Below are positions 7,861 through 16,077 of a stretch of DNA of 64,000 nucleotides, piece after piece (within the stretch, counting starts at the first letter, position 1; every line of letters begins with the position of its first letter). The stretch lies in NCBI GenBank assembly GCA_963720075.1, contig CAVREG010000007.1, forward strand, positions 155,625-219,624. The letters are read 5' to 3'. Under the pieces are notes generated by a model. That model did not search any database, was not told the origin of the DNA, and was given only the letters and a program-made list of their open reading frames with translations. The stretch is from PALSA-188 sp963720075 (GTDB lineage Bacteria; Acidobacteriota; Terriglobia; Terriglobales; Acidobacteriaceae). The position numbers were made by a program, and so were the translations under genes.

Positions 7861-9324
7861 TTATTGGCTGTTCGGGCTGGCCAAGCTCGACTCCATGGGA
7901 GTCGGGTTGCTAAAGTGAACGAAGCTGGTGACTTTACCGGAGGCGTCCCGAACAAACCTGAACTCTTCCGCTTCGCTGCCGTCTTTGCGGACGAGCCGGA
8001 ACACGTCGTTCCCCTTGGGCTTGAGAAACGACATGTCTCCGACTGGATCTGCCGTTGGCAAACCGAGAGAGACCAGCCCCCCAGCCCAGGGCAGTATCAC
8101 CAATTCCGAACCCCATGGCTGCGGAGAGTAGCGGCCAGCGTACTCCTCCAGCCCCACTCCAGCGACAGGAAGCGGGGGTTTGAACGCGTAGTCTTTGCGC
8201 TTGTCCAGGATGGCAAAGATCGCCTTCGCCAATGACTCAGTGAGCTCCGAGATGTTGTCCATAACGATTACAGCGGTTTGATCGTCGATCCGCACGGAAA
8301 GGACGGAATAGTATCCGGGGCAGTCGCCAGGGTGTCCGACATAGATGTGGTCATCTCTGTGCTCGATCCTAAAACCAAGTCCCCAACTGGTCTTCCAGTC
8401 AGGGTCCATGAACTGGACGCGTTGCATCTCGTGCAATGTGGAAGCCTTTAGGACGTTTGTCTGGCCGGAGCGCAGAAGACGGAACTGCCAGGAGGCGAAC
8501 TTGGCGAGATCCTCGACGGTGGAGGTGAAGCCGGCCGCCGGTGCAAGGCCGCGAGCGTTGAATGGCTTAAGGAGGTCGCGGGTGCCATCGCGCTTCAGAG
8601 CGCCGTAACCGACGGCTAAACGCTTGCCGTAAAGCTCCATCGGCATAACAGTCCGCGTATCGTTGAGACCGATAGGGGCCAAGACGTTGGCCCGGACATA
8701 GTCGGCATACGGCTTGCCCGACACGGCGGCCACAGTCTCGCCGATTAACGTAAGCCCGAGGTTGCTGTATTGAAAATAGGTCCCGGCCGGATAAAGCGCC
8801 GACTGGGTTGCGACCTTAGCCCGAATCTCTTCGCGCGTTGGAAACACAAAGTCTGGACCAGTCCAATACGGAAACTCGGATTCACGTGGAATCCCCGAAG
8901 AATGGGTGAGTAGGCCGCGCAGAGTGACGGGGCCACTATTGGCGGCCGGTTCGAAGGTGGCCCACGGAAGATAATTGGTGATGGGGTCGTCCAAGCGCAC
9001 CTTACCAGCCTCATTGAGCTGCATGAGTGCGATTGAGGTAAAGAGCTTGGATATCGAGCAAATGGAATAGATAGTCTGAGGTGTGGCGGGAACGGTGTGG
9101 CTGGCGTCGATGGTTCCAAAACCCTTGGACCAGACCAAGTCGTCTCCAACGACCACACCGGCCGAGATGGCGGGGATGTGCTGATATGCCTGAACGCTGT
9201 CAAGCCAGACATCCACGACGCGAAGAGCTTCCGCGCGCTCCGCTGCGCCCTTCACTTCTTGTGCATTCGCAGTTGCCGCGAAGACCGCGAGGGTATAGAT
9301 CAGATGAATGGCTAGTCGTTTCAT
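7861..9324 (-). CDS. serine hydrolase, class C beta-lactamase/penicillin-binding-like
   Basis: A 487-residue exported enzyme with a clear signal peptide (MKRLAIHLIYTLAVFAATANA). The three class C/DD-peptidase motifs are present in order: SxxK as SISK (TIYSICSISKLFTS), YxN as YSN (FQYSNLGLTLIGE), and HxG in VGHPGDCPGY. A C-terminal lipocalin-like strand region (from about YAFKPPLPVAG) is usual for this family. Members include esterases, D-aminopeptidases and beta-lactamases, so antibiotic hydrolysis should not be assumed. It is followed by the lone region 7740-7860 and has no operon partner. Confidence 0.9.
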   Translation of the reverse strand: MKRLAIHLIYTLAVFAATANAQEVKGAAERAEALRVVDVWLDSVQAYQHIPAISAGVVVGDDLVWSKGFGTIDASHTVPATPQTIYSICSISKLFTSIALMQLNEAGKVRLDDPITNYLPWATFEPAANSGPVTLRGLLTHSSGIPRESEFPYWTGPDFVFPTREEIRAKVATQSALYPAGTYFQYSNLGLTLIGETVAAVSGKPYADYVRANVLAPIGLNDTRTVMPMELYGKRLAVGYGALKRDGTRDLLKPFNARGLAPAAGFTSTVEDLAKFASWQFRLLRSGQTNVLKASTLHEMQRVQFMDPDWKTSWGLGFRIEHRDDHIYVGHPGDCPGYYSVLSVRIDDQTAVIVMDNISELTESLAKAIFAILDKRKDYAFKPPLPVAGVGLEEYAGRYSPQPWGSELVILPWAGGLVSLGLPTADPVGDMSFLKPKGNDVFRLVRKDGSEAEEFRFVRDASGKVTSFVHFSNPTPMESSLASPNSQ

Positions 9325-9473
9325 TCGGATGCTCCAGTGTGGGTATGGAAAGGCATTCCGGTTCAGTCTATAGGACCAGAGTATGGATAGGCCCTGTGTT
9401 ACCTTTGCTGTTCTTTATGGGCGCGTCAAGCCACTATCCCATGCTCGGACGACGAGTACGAAGAGTTCTGCGC

Positions 9474-9508
9474 GGCAAAAAATAAGGAGGCTCGACTCAG
9501 CCTCCCTT
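9474..9508 (-). terminator. rho-independent terminator of the Oar-type receptor gene
   Basis: Read on the minus strand, GGAGGCT pairs with AGCCTCC (9486-9492 with 9499-9505), followed by a TTATTTTTT tract (complement of 9476-9483). It lies just downstream of the receptor stop at 9528. Confidence 0.8.
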
Positions 9509-9527
9509 CAGATGCTTGCTAGTACTC

Positions 9528-12500
9528 CTAGAACGTTATCTTTGCAACGAGCCCTATGGTGCGCGCGTTGCTGGCGAACACCGACTTCGGGTTATTGAAG
9601 TTGACGTTGCCGGGCGTTAGATAATTAAGATATCCACCGCTGATAGTATTGAAACCAGTGACGTCATTTACGCCCAAGCCCAGGCCAGGATTGCCGCCCG
9701 GAATGAACTGTGGATGGTTAAGGACATTGGCAAATTGCGCGCCCAGGCGGAATTTGAACCGTTCCGTAAGGTTCAAATCTTTGTAGACGGCAAGGTCAAC
9801 ATCGTTGGTCGGATCTGTAGCCAGGGTATTTCGTCCAGCGGTAGCTAAAGCACCGGCTCCGGCCTTGATGTATTCAGCCGACGGGGTGGTCGCCAGGTAT
9901 GCAACCACAGCGCCGCTGCTGTTAAGTAAGGTAGTGATGCCACTTCCAGTGCCGGGAACACCAGCCGGGTTGATGACTGCACGATCACCAGCACTGTCAC
10001 CGTTTAAGTTTGCATCCGATGCGGATTGCACATCGGCCCATTCGGGCGATTCGTAGGTGTAGATCGGGCTGAATCCCCAGTTTCCTATCACATTCTTCAT
10101 GAGCCAGTTTCCACTCTTGAAGTACGGCAGGTCGTATACTGCCGCGATGGTGAAGCGATTAGTACGAGACAGGGGAGAAACAGATCTTTCCGCAGCGAAG
10201 TTCCCGAAGTCTTGTGGACGTCTGGGAGTTAAGCTGGTGGAAAAGAAGTCTGCCGTATCGTTGTCAATGGTGCGGCTGTAAGTGTAGGCGGCTTGAAATG
10301 CCAAACCACCGCTGAAGCGTTTCCTTAGTTGTGTTTCCAACCCGTTGTAGCTTGAACTGCCCAACGGCACGTCAGCGGTAATACTGCTTCCAAAACCCGC
10401 GTTGCAGTAGGCTGCGACCATTGATCCGCATGCGCCGTTGGAGGCTTCTAAAGAGGTAAGGGTGTTCGGTAAAGCATCCAAGGTTGCCTGCGATGGAGCC
10501 TGAAGATAAGTAGGCAGATAGGCAGAAGACGAAACCAGAGACTGTCTGTTGATGCGACTCTGAGCGTCTAAGTGCACGCCCCGGTCACCGACATAGTTAA
10601 TTTCACCTGTGAAATTCTTTCCAAACGAATGTTGGACTCCCAGATTCCAATTGATCGAATATGGCCATTTGGTGTGCGGGGGAATCCATGCTGAGGTAAG
10701 CGCAAGCGCATCAGCCTGACTGTAGTTGGTTATGCCGGAACCGCCGCCGTTCAATCCGCCGCTGCCCAGGAAATTGGGAGTTCCAGTGTTCAAATCCGGT
10801 ACGTCATTGGTGGCACCCAACTGTGGAGGCGGTGCCAGGATGCCTATGTTGTCGTACAGAACGTCATAGGCCATGCCGAAGCCGCCGCGAATTGAAGTGT
10901 TGCCACTCTCACCCGGCGAATAAGCAAACCCAAGACGCGGAGCGAAGTTCTTCTTCGGGGAGTCAATTTTGCTGAATACGAGAGGCTCGTTTACTCCCGA
11001 GACAATGATCCCTGGTTGGTTTGATATTGCGTTCAGAGTTTGCCGCTGTTCGCCGATAGGAATGCTGTTGTATTCCCAGCGCACGCCAAGATTCAGCGTG
11101 AGGTGGGTATCAATACGCCAACTATCGTTTGCGTACCCGTAAATTCCCTTCTGATTTCCGTAGTAAACGCTCGCACCCTGACTGCGCTCACCGATAATAT
11201 CGGGAGAGAAATCTTCCAGGAACATCTGAGTGGTGTTGTACTCGTAGTCGCCTCGTTGACGCTGGGTAAAGGTCTGCGGAGAAATATACCAGCGATACTC
11301 GCCTCCGAATTTCAGTGTGTGGGCGCCTTTGGTCCAGGTCAGATTGTCCACGCCGTTGTAGAAATTTTGGATCGTCTCTTGCGGAGCGTTCGGGTCAGGA
11401 CCGATATTAACGCCGCCCAGATCATTCAGAAGAACATTCGGGAAGGCATCCAGACCAGGGTAGGCGAAGTTTCCAGCCGGATCGTTAGTCGCAAAACGAT
11501 TATAACCAACACGGAACTCGTTTAACACCGAAGGCGTGAAAGTGTGATATTCACCGAGGGTGAACAAATAAAAGCGGGCGGGCTCATTCAGATAGAAAGC
11601 AGGCAAGTTTGCAGTCGTATCGAGGGTATCCGACTTGTTGTATACAAATCGCCCCCGGATCTGATCTTTCTCGGACATGTTGAAGTCAACGCTTTGAACG
11701 AAATTCTCAAAGTTTGTAAATGCCGGCGCGGCGAATGTGATTGCGCCAACTTCCACTGTCCCTGCGGGGCAGCTTCCGTTTGCGGGAGCGTTGAATGCCC
11801 CAATTTGGCCAGCCTCGCCTGAGCGCGCGGCCGTATCGTACTCAATGCAACCGCCGTTTGCCGCCCCGATTGGCGCTGAAGCAACCGGCATATATTTTTG
11901 GAAGATGCTGAAGTTATTGGCGCTCAGATGTGGATCGGTCTGAATCGCAGCGTATCCAGCGGCCGTAGGACTTAAGACTTCAAGTCCGCTGGTGCCTGTG
12001 GTTCCTACCGGTTGTCGCTCAAAATCCGTAAAGAAGAACAACTTGTTCTTCACGATTGGGCCGCCCAACGTGCCACCGTAACGATTGCTGTCAAATCTCG
12101 GGTTCGTAGTAATCCCTTGCAGCACGTAATAATTGTCCACCGCATTCAAGTTGCGGTTCCTGAAATATTCATAAAGCGAACCGTGAAAGCTGTTGCCGCC
12201 GCTCTTGATCGTAGTATTGAACTGGCCGCCAGACGAGTGCCCGAATTCAGCATTGAATTGGTTCTCCAGCAGAGTGAAATTCTCAACAGCATCGTTAGGA
12301 ACGGTGATTAAAGCCCCGGTAACCGTCTTATTATTATTGTCCACGCCTTCGACGGTGAAGTTGTTGTCACGAGGACGCTGCCCGCCTACCGAGGGCCCCA
12401 CCCCGTCGCCCATCGCGCTTGAATTAGTGACTCCGGGACTTAACAGGGACAGGTTAAGGACGCCAGATCCAGTTCCCCCGGTTCCCGCGATTCCCAAGTC

Positions 12501-12941
12501 CTGAGAGAAACTCGAATCATAAGTGCTCTGCAATTGCGCCGACGACGTATCCACGGGAGGCGCAACGCCGGAAACTTCCACGGTGGTTGCGCTGCTGCCG
12601 ATTTCCAACTTGACGTTTGCGGTGCCGATCTTATTGAGTTCCACCGGAATGTTGGTGAGAGTCGTAGTCTTAAAATTCGGCGAACTGGCCGTAATGTTAT
12701 AGGTACCGACTGGCAAATCGTTAAACCGGTAGTCCCCCAGCGTCTTGGTCGTGTCAGTTTGGGTTTGCCCGGTCGCAACGTTGACAACCGTGACTTCGGC
12801 GCCATTCACCGCAGCACCGGAAGGATCATAGACGGTGCCCGTCAAACTACCATCAATTGACTGCGCCCAGGCGGGCAGAGAACTGCCCACACAAACCACC
12901 AAAAGCAGAACCAGAGCCAACTTCACGCTGCGGATGTACAT
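9528..12941 (-). CDS. Oar-type TonB-dependent receptor with carboxypeptidase regulatory-like domain
   Basis: A 1137-residue outer-membrane protein. The ATG at 12939-12941 is fixed by a GGAGG ribosome site six bases upstream (12948-12952) and by the signal peptide MYIRSVKLALVLLLVVCVGS. Domains in order: a CarboxypepD_reg-like beta-sandwich (about 30-115: GSLTGTVYDPSGAAVNGAEV), a plug (VGGQRPRDNNFTVEGVDNNN), and a long beta-barrel with repeated aromatic strand ends, closing in the terminal Phe ...GLVAKITF. Family members import oligomeric nutrients or bind extracellular proteins through TonB; the ligand is unknown. It ends in its own terminator and appears monocistronic. Confidence 0.93.
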   Translation of the reverse strand: MYIRSVKLALVLLLVVCVGSSLPAWAQSIDGSLTGTVYDPSGAAVNGAEVTVVNVATGQTQTDTTKTLGDYRFNDLPVGTYNITASSPNFKTTTLTNIPVELNKIGTANVKLEIGSSATTVEVSGVAPPVDTSSAQLQSTYDSSFSQDLGIAGTGGTGSGVLNLSLLSPGVTNSSAMGDGVGPSVGGQRPRDNNFTVEGVDNNNKTVTGALITVPNDAVENFTLLENQFNAEFGHSSGGQFNTTIKSGGNSFHGSLYEYFRNRNLNAVDNYYVLQGITTNPRFDSNRYGGTLGGPIVKNKLFFFTDFERQPVGTTGTSGLEVLSPTAAGYAAIQTDPHLSANNFSIFQKYMPVASAPIGAANGGCIEYDTAARSGEAGQIGAFNAPANGSCPAGTVEVGAITFAAPAFTNFENFVQSVDFNMSEKDQIRGRFVYNKSDTLDTTANLPAFYLNEPARFYLFTLGEYHTFTPSVLNEFRVGYNRFATNDPAGNFAYPGLDAFPNVLLNDLGGVNIGPDPNAPQETIQNFYNGVDNLTWTKGAHTLKFGGEYRWYISPQTFTQRQRGDYEYNTTQMFLEDFSPDIIGERSQGASVYYGNQKGIYGYANDSWRIDTHLTLNLGVRWEYNSIPIGEQRQTLNAISNQPGIIVSGVNEPLVFSKIDSPKKNFAPRLGFAYSPGESGNTSIRGGFGMAYDVLYDNIGILAPPPQLGATNDVPDLNTGTPNFLGSGGLNGGGSGITNYSQADALALTSAWIPPHTKWPYSINWNLGVQHSFGKNFTGEINYVGDRGVHLDAQSRINRQSLVSSSAYLPTYLQAPSQATLDALPNTLTSLEASNGACGSMVAAYCNAGFGSSITADVPLGSSSYNGLETQLRKRFSGGLAFQAAYTYSRTIDNDTADFFSTSLTPRRPQDFGNFAAERSVSPLSRTNRFTIAAVYDLPYFKSGNWLMKNVIGNWGFSPIYTYESPEWADVQSASDANLNGDSAGDRAVINPAGVPGTGSGITTLLNSSGAVVAYLATTPSAEYIKAGAGALATAGRNTLATDPTNDVDLAVYKDLNLTERFKFRLGAQFANVLNHPQFIPGGNPGLGLGVNDVTGFNTISGGYLNYLTPGNVNFNNPKSVFASNARTIGLVAKITF

Positions 12942-13267
12942 TACTGTCCTCCGACCAAAGATTGAGTGTCGCGACTGACCGAGAAAAACAGATGGAGTCG
13001 CGACTTCTACTTCGTAGAGTGTTTGCAATTGGCGAACCAGAACCGAGCCGTCTAATTTTCAATTGGTTACATCAATGAGGAGATCTGCGGTTATGAAATG
13101 CGGGATGCCAACTAGACTGCCCTCACAGCGCATATCGTGCGCTTGAAGTTGCGTGTTTGTTAAGACTGTCACTGCGTCCTGTAGGACTACATCAAAATTA
13201 AAACGAATCTCTACAAATCCGCATTTCGGGAGATTCTTCCCGAGATTGACTCCGGTGATTCGAAGAT

Positions 13268-13285
13268 ACATACTGGTTGGTATGT
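13268..13285. promoter_or_regulatory. TetR-type operator overlapping the regulator's start codon
   Basis: Inverted repeat ACATAC-N6-GTATGT that includes the ATG at 13282-13284. On the minus strand it reads ACATACCAACCAGTATGT. The same ACATACCAACC string occurs before the next gene (13968-13978), so both are probably bound by the TetR protein encoded here. Confidence 0.65.
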
Positions 13286-13947
13286 CGGCAGCACACAAAC
13301 ATCCGAAACGTAGAGCGGCTAGGTTGCGCGATCCTGAGCGCACGCGGGAGCGCTTGCTGCGGGCGGCATCCCGCGAGATCTACAGATCAGGTTTTCAGAG
13401 TGCCGCCCTGGACACAATTCTGGCCTCGGCTGGCGTCACCAAGGGAGCGCTATACCACCACTTCAAAAGCAAGGAAGCTTTGGGATACGCCGTCGTCGAA
13501 GAGATCATCGCCCCCGACGTCCACGGCAAATGGGTGCGGCCTCTACAGAGCGTCAAGGACCCTATCGACGCTTTGATCGGTGCTGTTCAACGTATACCCG
13601 TGCGGCCCGGCGATGTGCGGGGTGGCTGTCAGCTGAACAATCTTGCACAGGAAATGTCTCCTCTTGACGTGGGATTCCGGAAACGGATGGCGATAATCTT
13701 CGATGCCTGGCGCAAGGCCGTTGCCTCCGTTTTGCGAGAGGGCCAGATCCACGGAAGCGTTCGCCGCGAGGTGCAGCCCGCCGACGCCGCTGGCTTACTG
13801 ATCGCGATGGTCGAAGGCTATGCTTCGCTGGCAAAGAATGCTCAGAATCCGAAAGTAATGAAAGCGGGGATCAGAAACATCGTGGCCTGGCTAAGGTCCT
13901 TGCGTCCGCCGGGCAACCGCAAGCGGGTCCGATCGCATCCGTTGTAA
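13282..13947 (+). CDS. TetR/AcrR family transcriptional regulator
   Basis: A 221-residue repressor-type protein. The N-terminal helix-turn-helix (ALDTILASAGVTKGALYHHFKSKEAL, about residues 35-60) is textbook TetR. The C-terminal part is an all-helical ligand/dimer domain with the TetR_C-like stretch RGGCQLNNLAQEMSP. The ATG at 13282 was chosen because upstream in-frame codons overlap the promoter region and the protein then begins MSAAHKHPKRRAARLRDPER. The start lies inside an operator-like palindrome, implying autorepression. The downstream SnoaL-like gene carries a second copy of the site and is the likely target. Confidence 0.92.
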   Translation: MSAAHKHPKRRAARLRDPERTRERLLRAASREIYRSGFQSAALDTILASAGVTKGALYHHFKSKEALGYAVVEEIIAPDVHGKWVRPLQSVKDPIDALIGAVQRIPVRPGDVRGGCQLNNLAQEMSPLDVGFRKRMAIIFDAWRKAVASVLREGQIHGSVRREVQPADAAGLLIAMVEGYASLAKNAQNPKVMKAGIRNIVAWLRSLRPPGNRKRVRSHPL

Positions 13948-13970
13948 CAAGCGGTTGATATATTGCTACA

Positions 13971-13986
13971 TACCAACCGGTTCGTA
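13971..13986. promoter_or_regulatory. second TetR-type operator, upstream of the SnoaL-like gene
   Basis: TACCAACCGGTTCGTA is a near-perfect palindrome (TACCAACC against TACGAACC), preceded by ACA to give the ACATACCAACC shared with the site at 13268-13285. A TATATT (13959-13964) just upstream could be the -10 box, putting the operator over the transcription start. Confidence 0.65.
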
Positions 13987-14044
13987 GGCTCATCGCGATC
14001 GAGCGAAGCGCTTCAAACTACACCATGGTTAAGGAGAACGAACA

Positions 14045-14527
14045 ATGACAAGGATCGTAGTGTCGCGCAGAAATCTGCTCGCAACGGGAGCCTGCGCGTT
14101 GGTTGGTGCCGTGGGCCTGCCGGGGCCGGCAAGTGCCACCGCATCGGGCGAGCAGAACGTAACGAACGAGGCGATCATCCGTAAGTGGTACGCGGCGTGG
14201 GAAAATAAGGACTTGGGCACGTTCGATGCCTTGCTGGCCGACAACTTCACCTTCTCGAGCGCGGCCGGCGACGACCACATCAGCAAAAGCACTTTCAAAA
14301 CGCAATGCTGGGACACACAGGTTAATTTCATTGGAAATTTTGACTTGGAGCGAGTCGTCACCGGAGCGGATGACGCTTTTGTGAAGTATCTTTGCCACAC
14401 CAAGAACGGAAAATCGTTCCGGAACGTGGAGTATCTCCGAATCAAGAACGGAAAGCTGCAATCCATTGAGTGTTATTTCGGCGCGCAATCCAGCTTTCCG
14501 TCAGCAGTGAGCAGTGCGCAGAAGTAA
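14045..14527 (+). CDS. SnoaL-like/NTF2-fold protein with Tat signal
   Basis: A 160-residue exported protein. AAGGAGAACGAACA precedes the ATG, a strong ribosome site. The N-terminus carries a twin-arginine signal (VSRRNLLATGACALVGAVG) ending near PASATA. The mature part is a nuclear-transport-factor-2-fold/SnoaL-like domain (AIIRKWYAAWENKDLGTFDALLADNFTF). This fold serves enzymes and binding proteins; no catalytic set is certain. The upstream palindrome places it under the adjacent TetR regulator. Confidence 0.85.
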   Translation: MTRIVVSRRNLLATGACALVGAVGLPGPASATASGEQNVTNEAIIRKWYAAWENKDLGTFDALLADNFTFSSAAGDDHISKSTFKTQCWDTQVNFIGNFDLERVVTGADDAFVKYLCHTKNGKSFRNVEYLRIKNGKLQSIECYFGAQSSFPSAVSSAQK

Positions 14528-14616
14528 CCTATGGGTCTTGAAGGTAAGACGTGGGGAAGCTGAAGTCGGCAACGGGACCAATAGCAGCGAGAGCCTGAGA
14601 ATGTCGAGGTGGCAGG

Positions 14617-15129
14617 ATGAACTGGAACCAGACGCCGATTGACGGCTGTTCAGGTCGCGATGAACATCGGGCAGAGAGCAATAACGAAACCGGCAATGGA
14701 GGTCTTTTGGATAACGGCGATCCGCAGATTCGTGAAGTCGTACCCCAGAAACGGACGCTTGCGATGGACAAATCTGCGCGGATTGCGATCAGAGCCAAGG
14801 GGAGAATTCTCTTCATCGATGCGGCGGACGTTATTGCAGTGGAAGCCAAAGGAAACCATGTCTTGTTATTGCATACTTCAAGTTCGCACATGCTGCGAGA
14901 GTCTATCTCAACCATGGAGGCAAAGCTCAATCTGCACGGGTTTGTGCGAATTCATCGATCTGTGCTGGTGAACGCAGCATTGGTTGAAGAGATTCATCCA
15001 TCGTCCACGGGAGAGTATGTACTCCGCGTGCGGGGAGGAAGGGAGTTCACAGCCACCCGTACATACAAGAAAAACTTGGGACTCCTGGCGCAGTTGTGGA
15101 TCGGTATCGAGAATTTTGCTACCGAGTAG
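14617..15129 (+). CDS. stand-alone LytTR DNA-binding protein
   Basis: A 170-residue cytoplasmic protein. Residues ~50-165 form a LytTR domain (GRILFIDAADVIAVEAKGNHV, LRESISTMEAKL, FVRIHRSVLVNAALVEEI). The first ~48 residues are polar and unstructured and there is no receiver domain, so it is not a classical response regulator. It lies 90 bp after the SnoaL-like gene on the same strand. The start is uncertain; a later ATG at 14764 (MDKSARIAIRAKG) would give just the LytTR domain. Confidence 0.85.
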   Translation: MNWNQTPIDGCSGRDEHRAESNNETGNGGLLDNGDPQIREVVPQKRTLAMDKSARIAIRAKGRILFIDAADVIAVEAKGNHVLLLHTSSSHMLRESISTMEAKLNLHGFVRIHRSVLVNAALVEEIHPSSTGEYVLRVRGGREFTATRTYKKNLGLLAQLWIGIENFATE

Positions 15130-15488
15130 AAGCTGTTATCCGTCTAACTGTCGATTCTGCCCAGCGAAGTCGGCTTGGGGGAAGTCTCGCCATATGGGTT
15201 TTCAGGAACGCGTTCTTCGTTTTTGCCCCTCGCTGGCAGACGATCGGGCCGCATCATGGGGTCGTGGTTGATGGCCGTGGGTGATTTCATCTGATTTTTG
15301 CGGTCACATTTCGCTGAGTTGCTGCGAATGAAGTTGATGAGGAACCCATGCCAATCTGTCGCCCCCTGCCCCTAATCGTTTCATAACCCACGAGCGCAAT
15401 ATCGGGACCGCGCGGCCACTCGATAAGGGTACTCAATAAACGGCATCCGCCAGTTTTCTGCTCGTAGCAGCAACCAAAAGCATAGGTC
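15130..15488. other. intergenic region before the Fur-family gene
   Basis: About 360 bases without a supportable gene. Short open frames occur on both strands but lack ribosome sites and recognisable composition. The right end runs into the Fur promoter-operator. Confidence 0.5.
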
Positions 15489-15521
15489 TTTACAAAAACT
15501 CTTATATTAGACATAATCTAA
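15489..15521 (+). promoter_or_regulatory. sigma-70 promoter with overlapping PerR/Fur-like box
   Basis: TTTACA (15489-15494), a 17-base spacer and CATAAT (15512-15517) form a good sigma-70 promoter. The palindrome TTAGA-N5-TCTAA (15507-15521) covers the -10 and resembles a Per box. The expected start point, about 15524, is only ~5 bases before the GTG at 15529, so the message is nearly leaderless and the regulator probably represses itself. Confidence 0.65.
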
Positions 15522-15528
15522 ATTACTA

Positions 15529-15951
15529 GTGGACCCTGAGGCGATTAAACGGTCTTTGGACGGCAGCGGGCTGCGTTGCACTGCGCAGCGCTACGCCGTG
15601 ATGGCATTCTTGATGGACCACAAGGGGCATCCCACAGCGGCGGAAATCTTCAAAGCCGTGAATCGCATGGATCCCCGCTCCTCCAGAGCCACAACTTATA
15701 ACAATTTGCGGGACCTGGTGAAGGCGGGTTTGGTGCGGGAAGTGGCCGTCGAGGGCCGCGCCGGGCGGTTCGATCTGGAAGGTCTGCGGCACCACCACTT
15801 CATATGCGACCGCTGCGCCAATGTGGAGGACGTGGAGTGGTACGACGTGCCCAAACCTGCCTCGCGTTCTCTCGGCAAGAGAGTTGTTCGTGAATGCCAA
15901 CTTATTTTCCGTGGGCTTTGCGCGAAGTGCGCTCAGCGTGCTTCCCGTTAG
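15529..15951 (+). CDS. Fur/PerR-family transcriptional regulator
   Basis: A 140-residue metalloregulator starting at GTG 15529. The N-terminal winged helix (LRCTAQRYAVMAFLMDHKGHPTAAEI, ATTYNNLRDLVKAGLVREV) binds DNA. The C-terminal dimer domain has the regulatory HHHFICDRC cluster and a second CAKC pair for structural zinc. Its position 126 bp before katG, as in FurA-katG and PerR-katA arrangements, suggests a peroxide-sensing role. A Per-box-like palindrome in its own promoter supports autoregulation. No typical ribosome site precedes the GTG. Confidence 0.92.
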   Translation: MDPEAIKRSLDGSGLRCTAQRYAVMAFLMDHKGHPTAAEIFKAVNRMDPRSSRATTYNNLRDLVKAGLVREVAVEGRAGRFDLEGLRHHHFICDRCANVEDVEWYDVPKPASRSLGKRVVRECQLIFRGLCAKCAQRASR

Positions 15952-16077
15952 GTCAGGAGATGTATGGATACTTTTTGAACGGGACCAAGAAAGCGCGTCG
16001 GCACTTAATTGTGCGAACCGCAGTCTGATGGGTTCGTAGATCATCACAGTTGTGAACTAATTCATAAGGAAAAGCAT

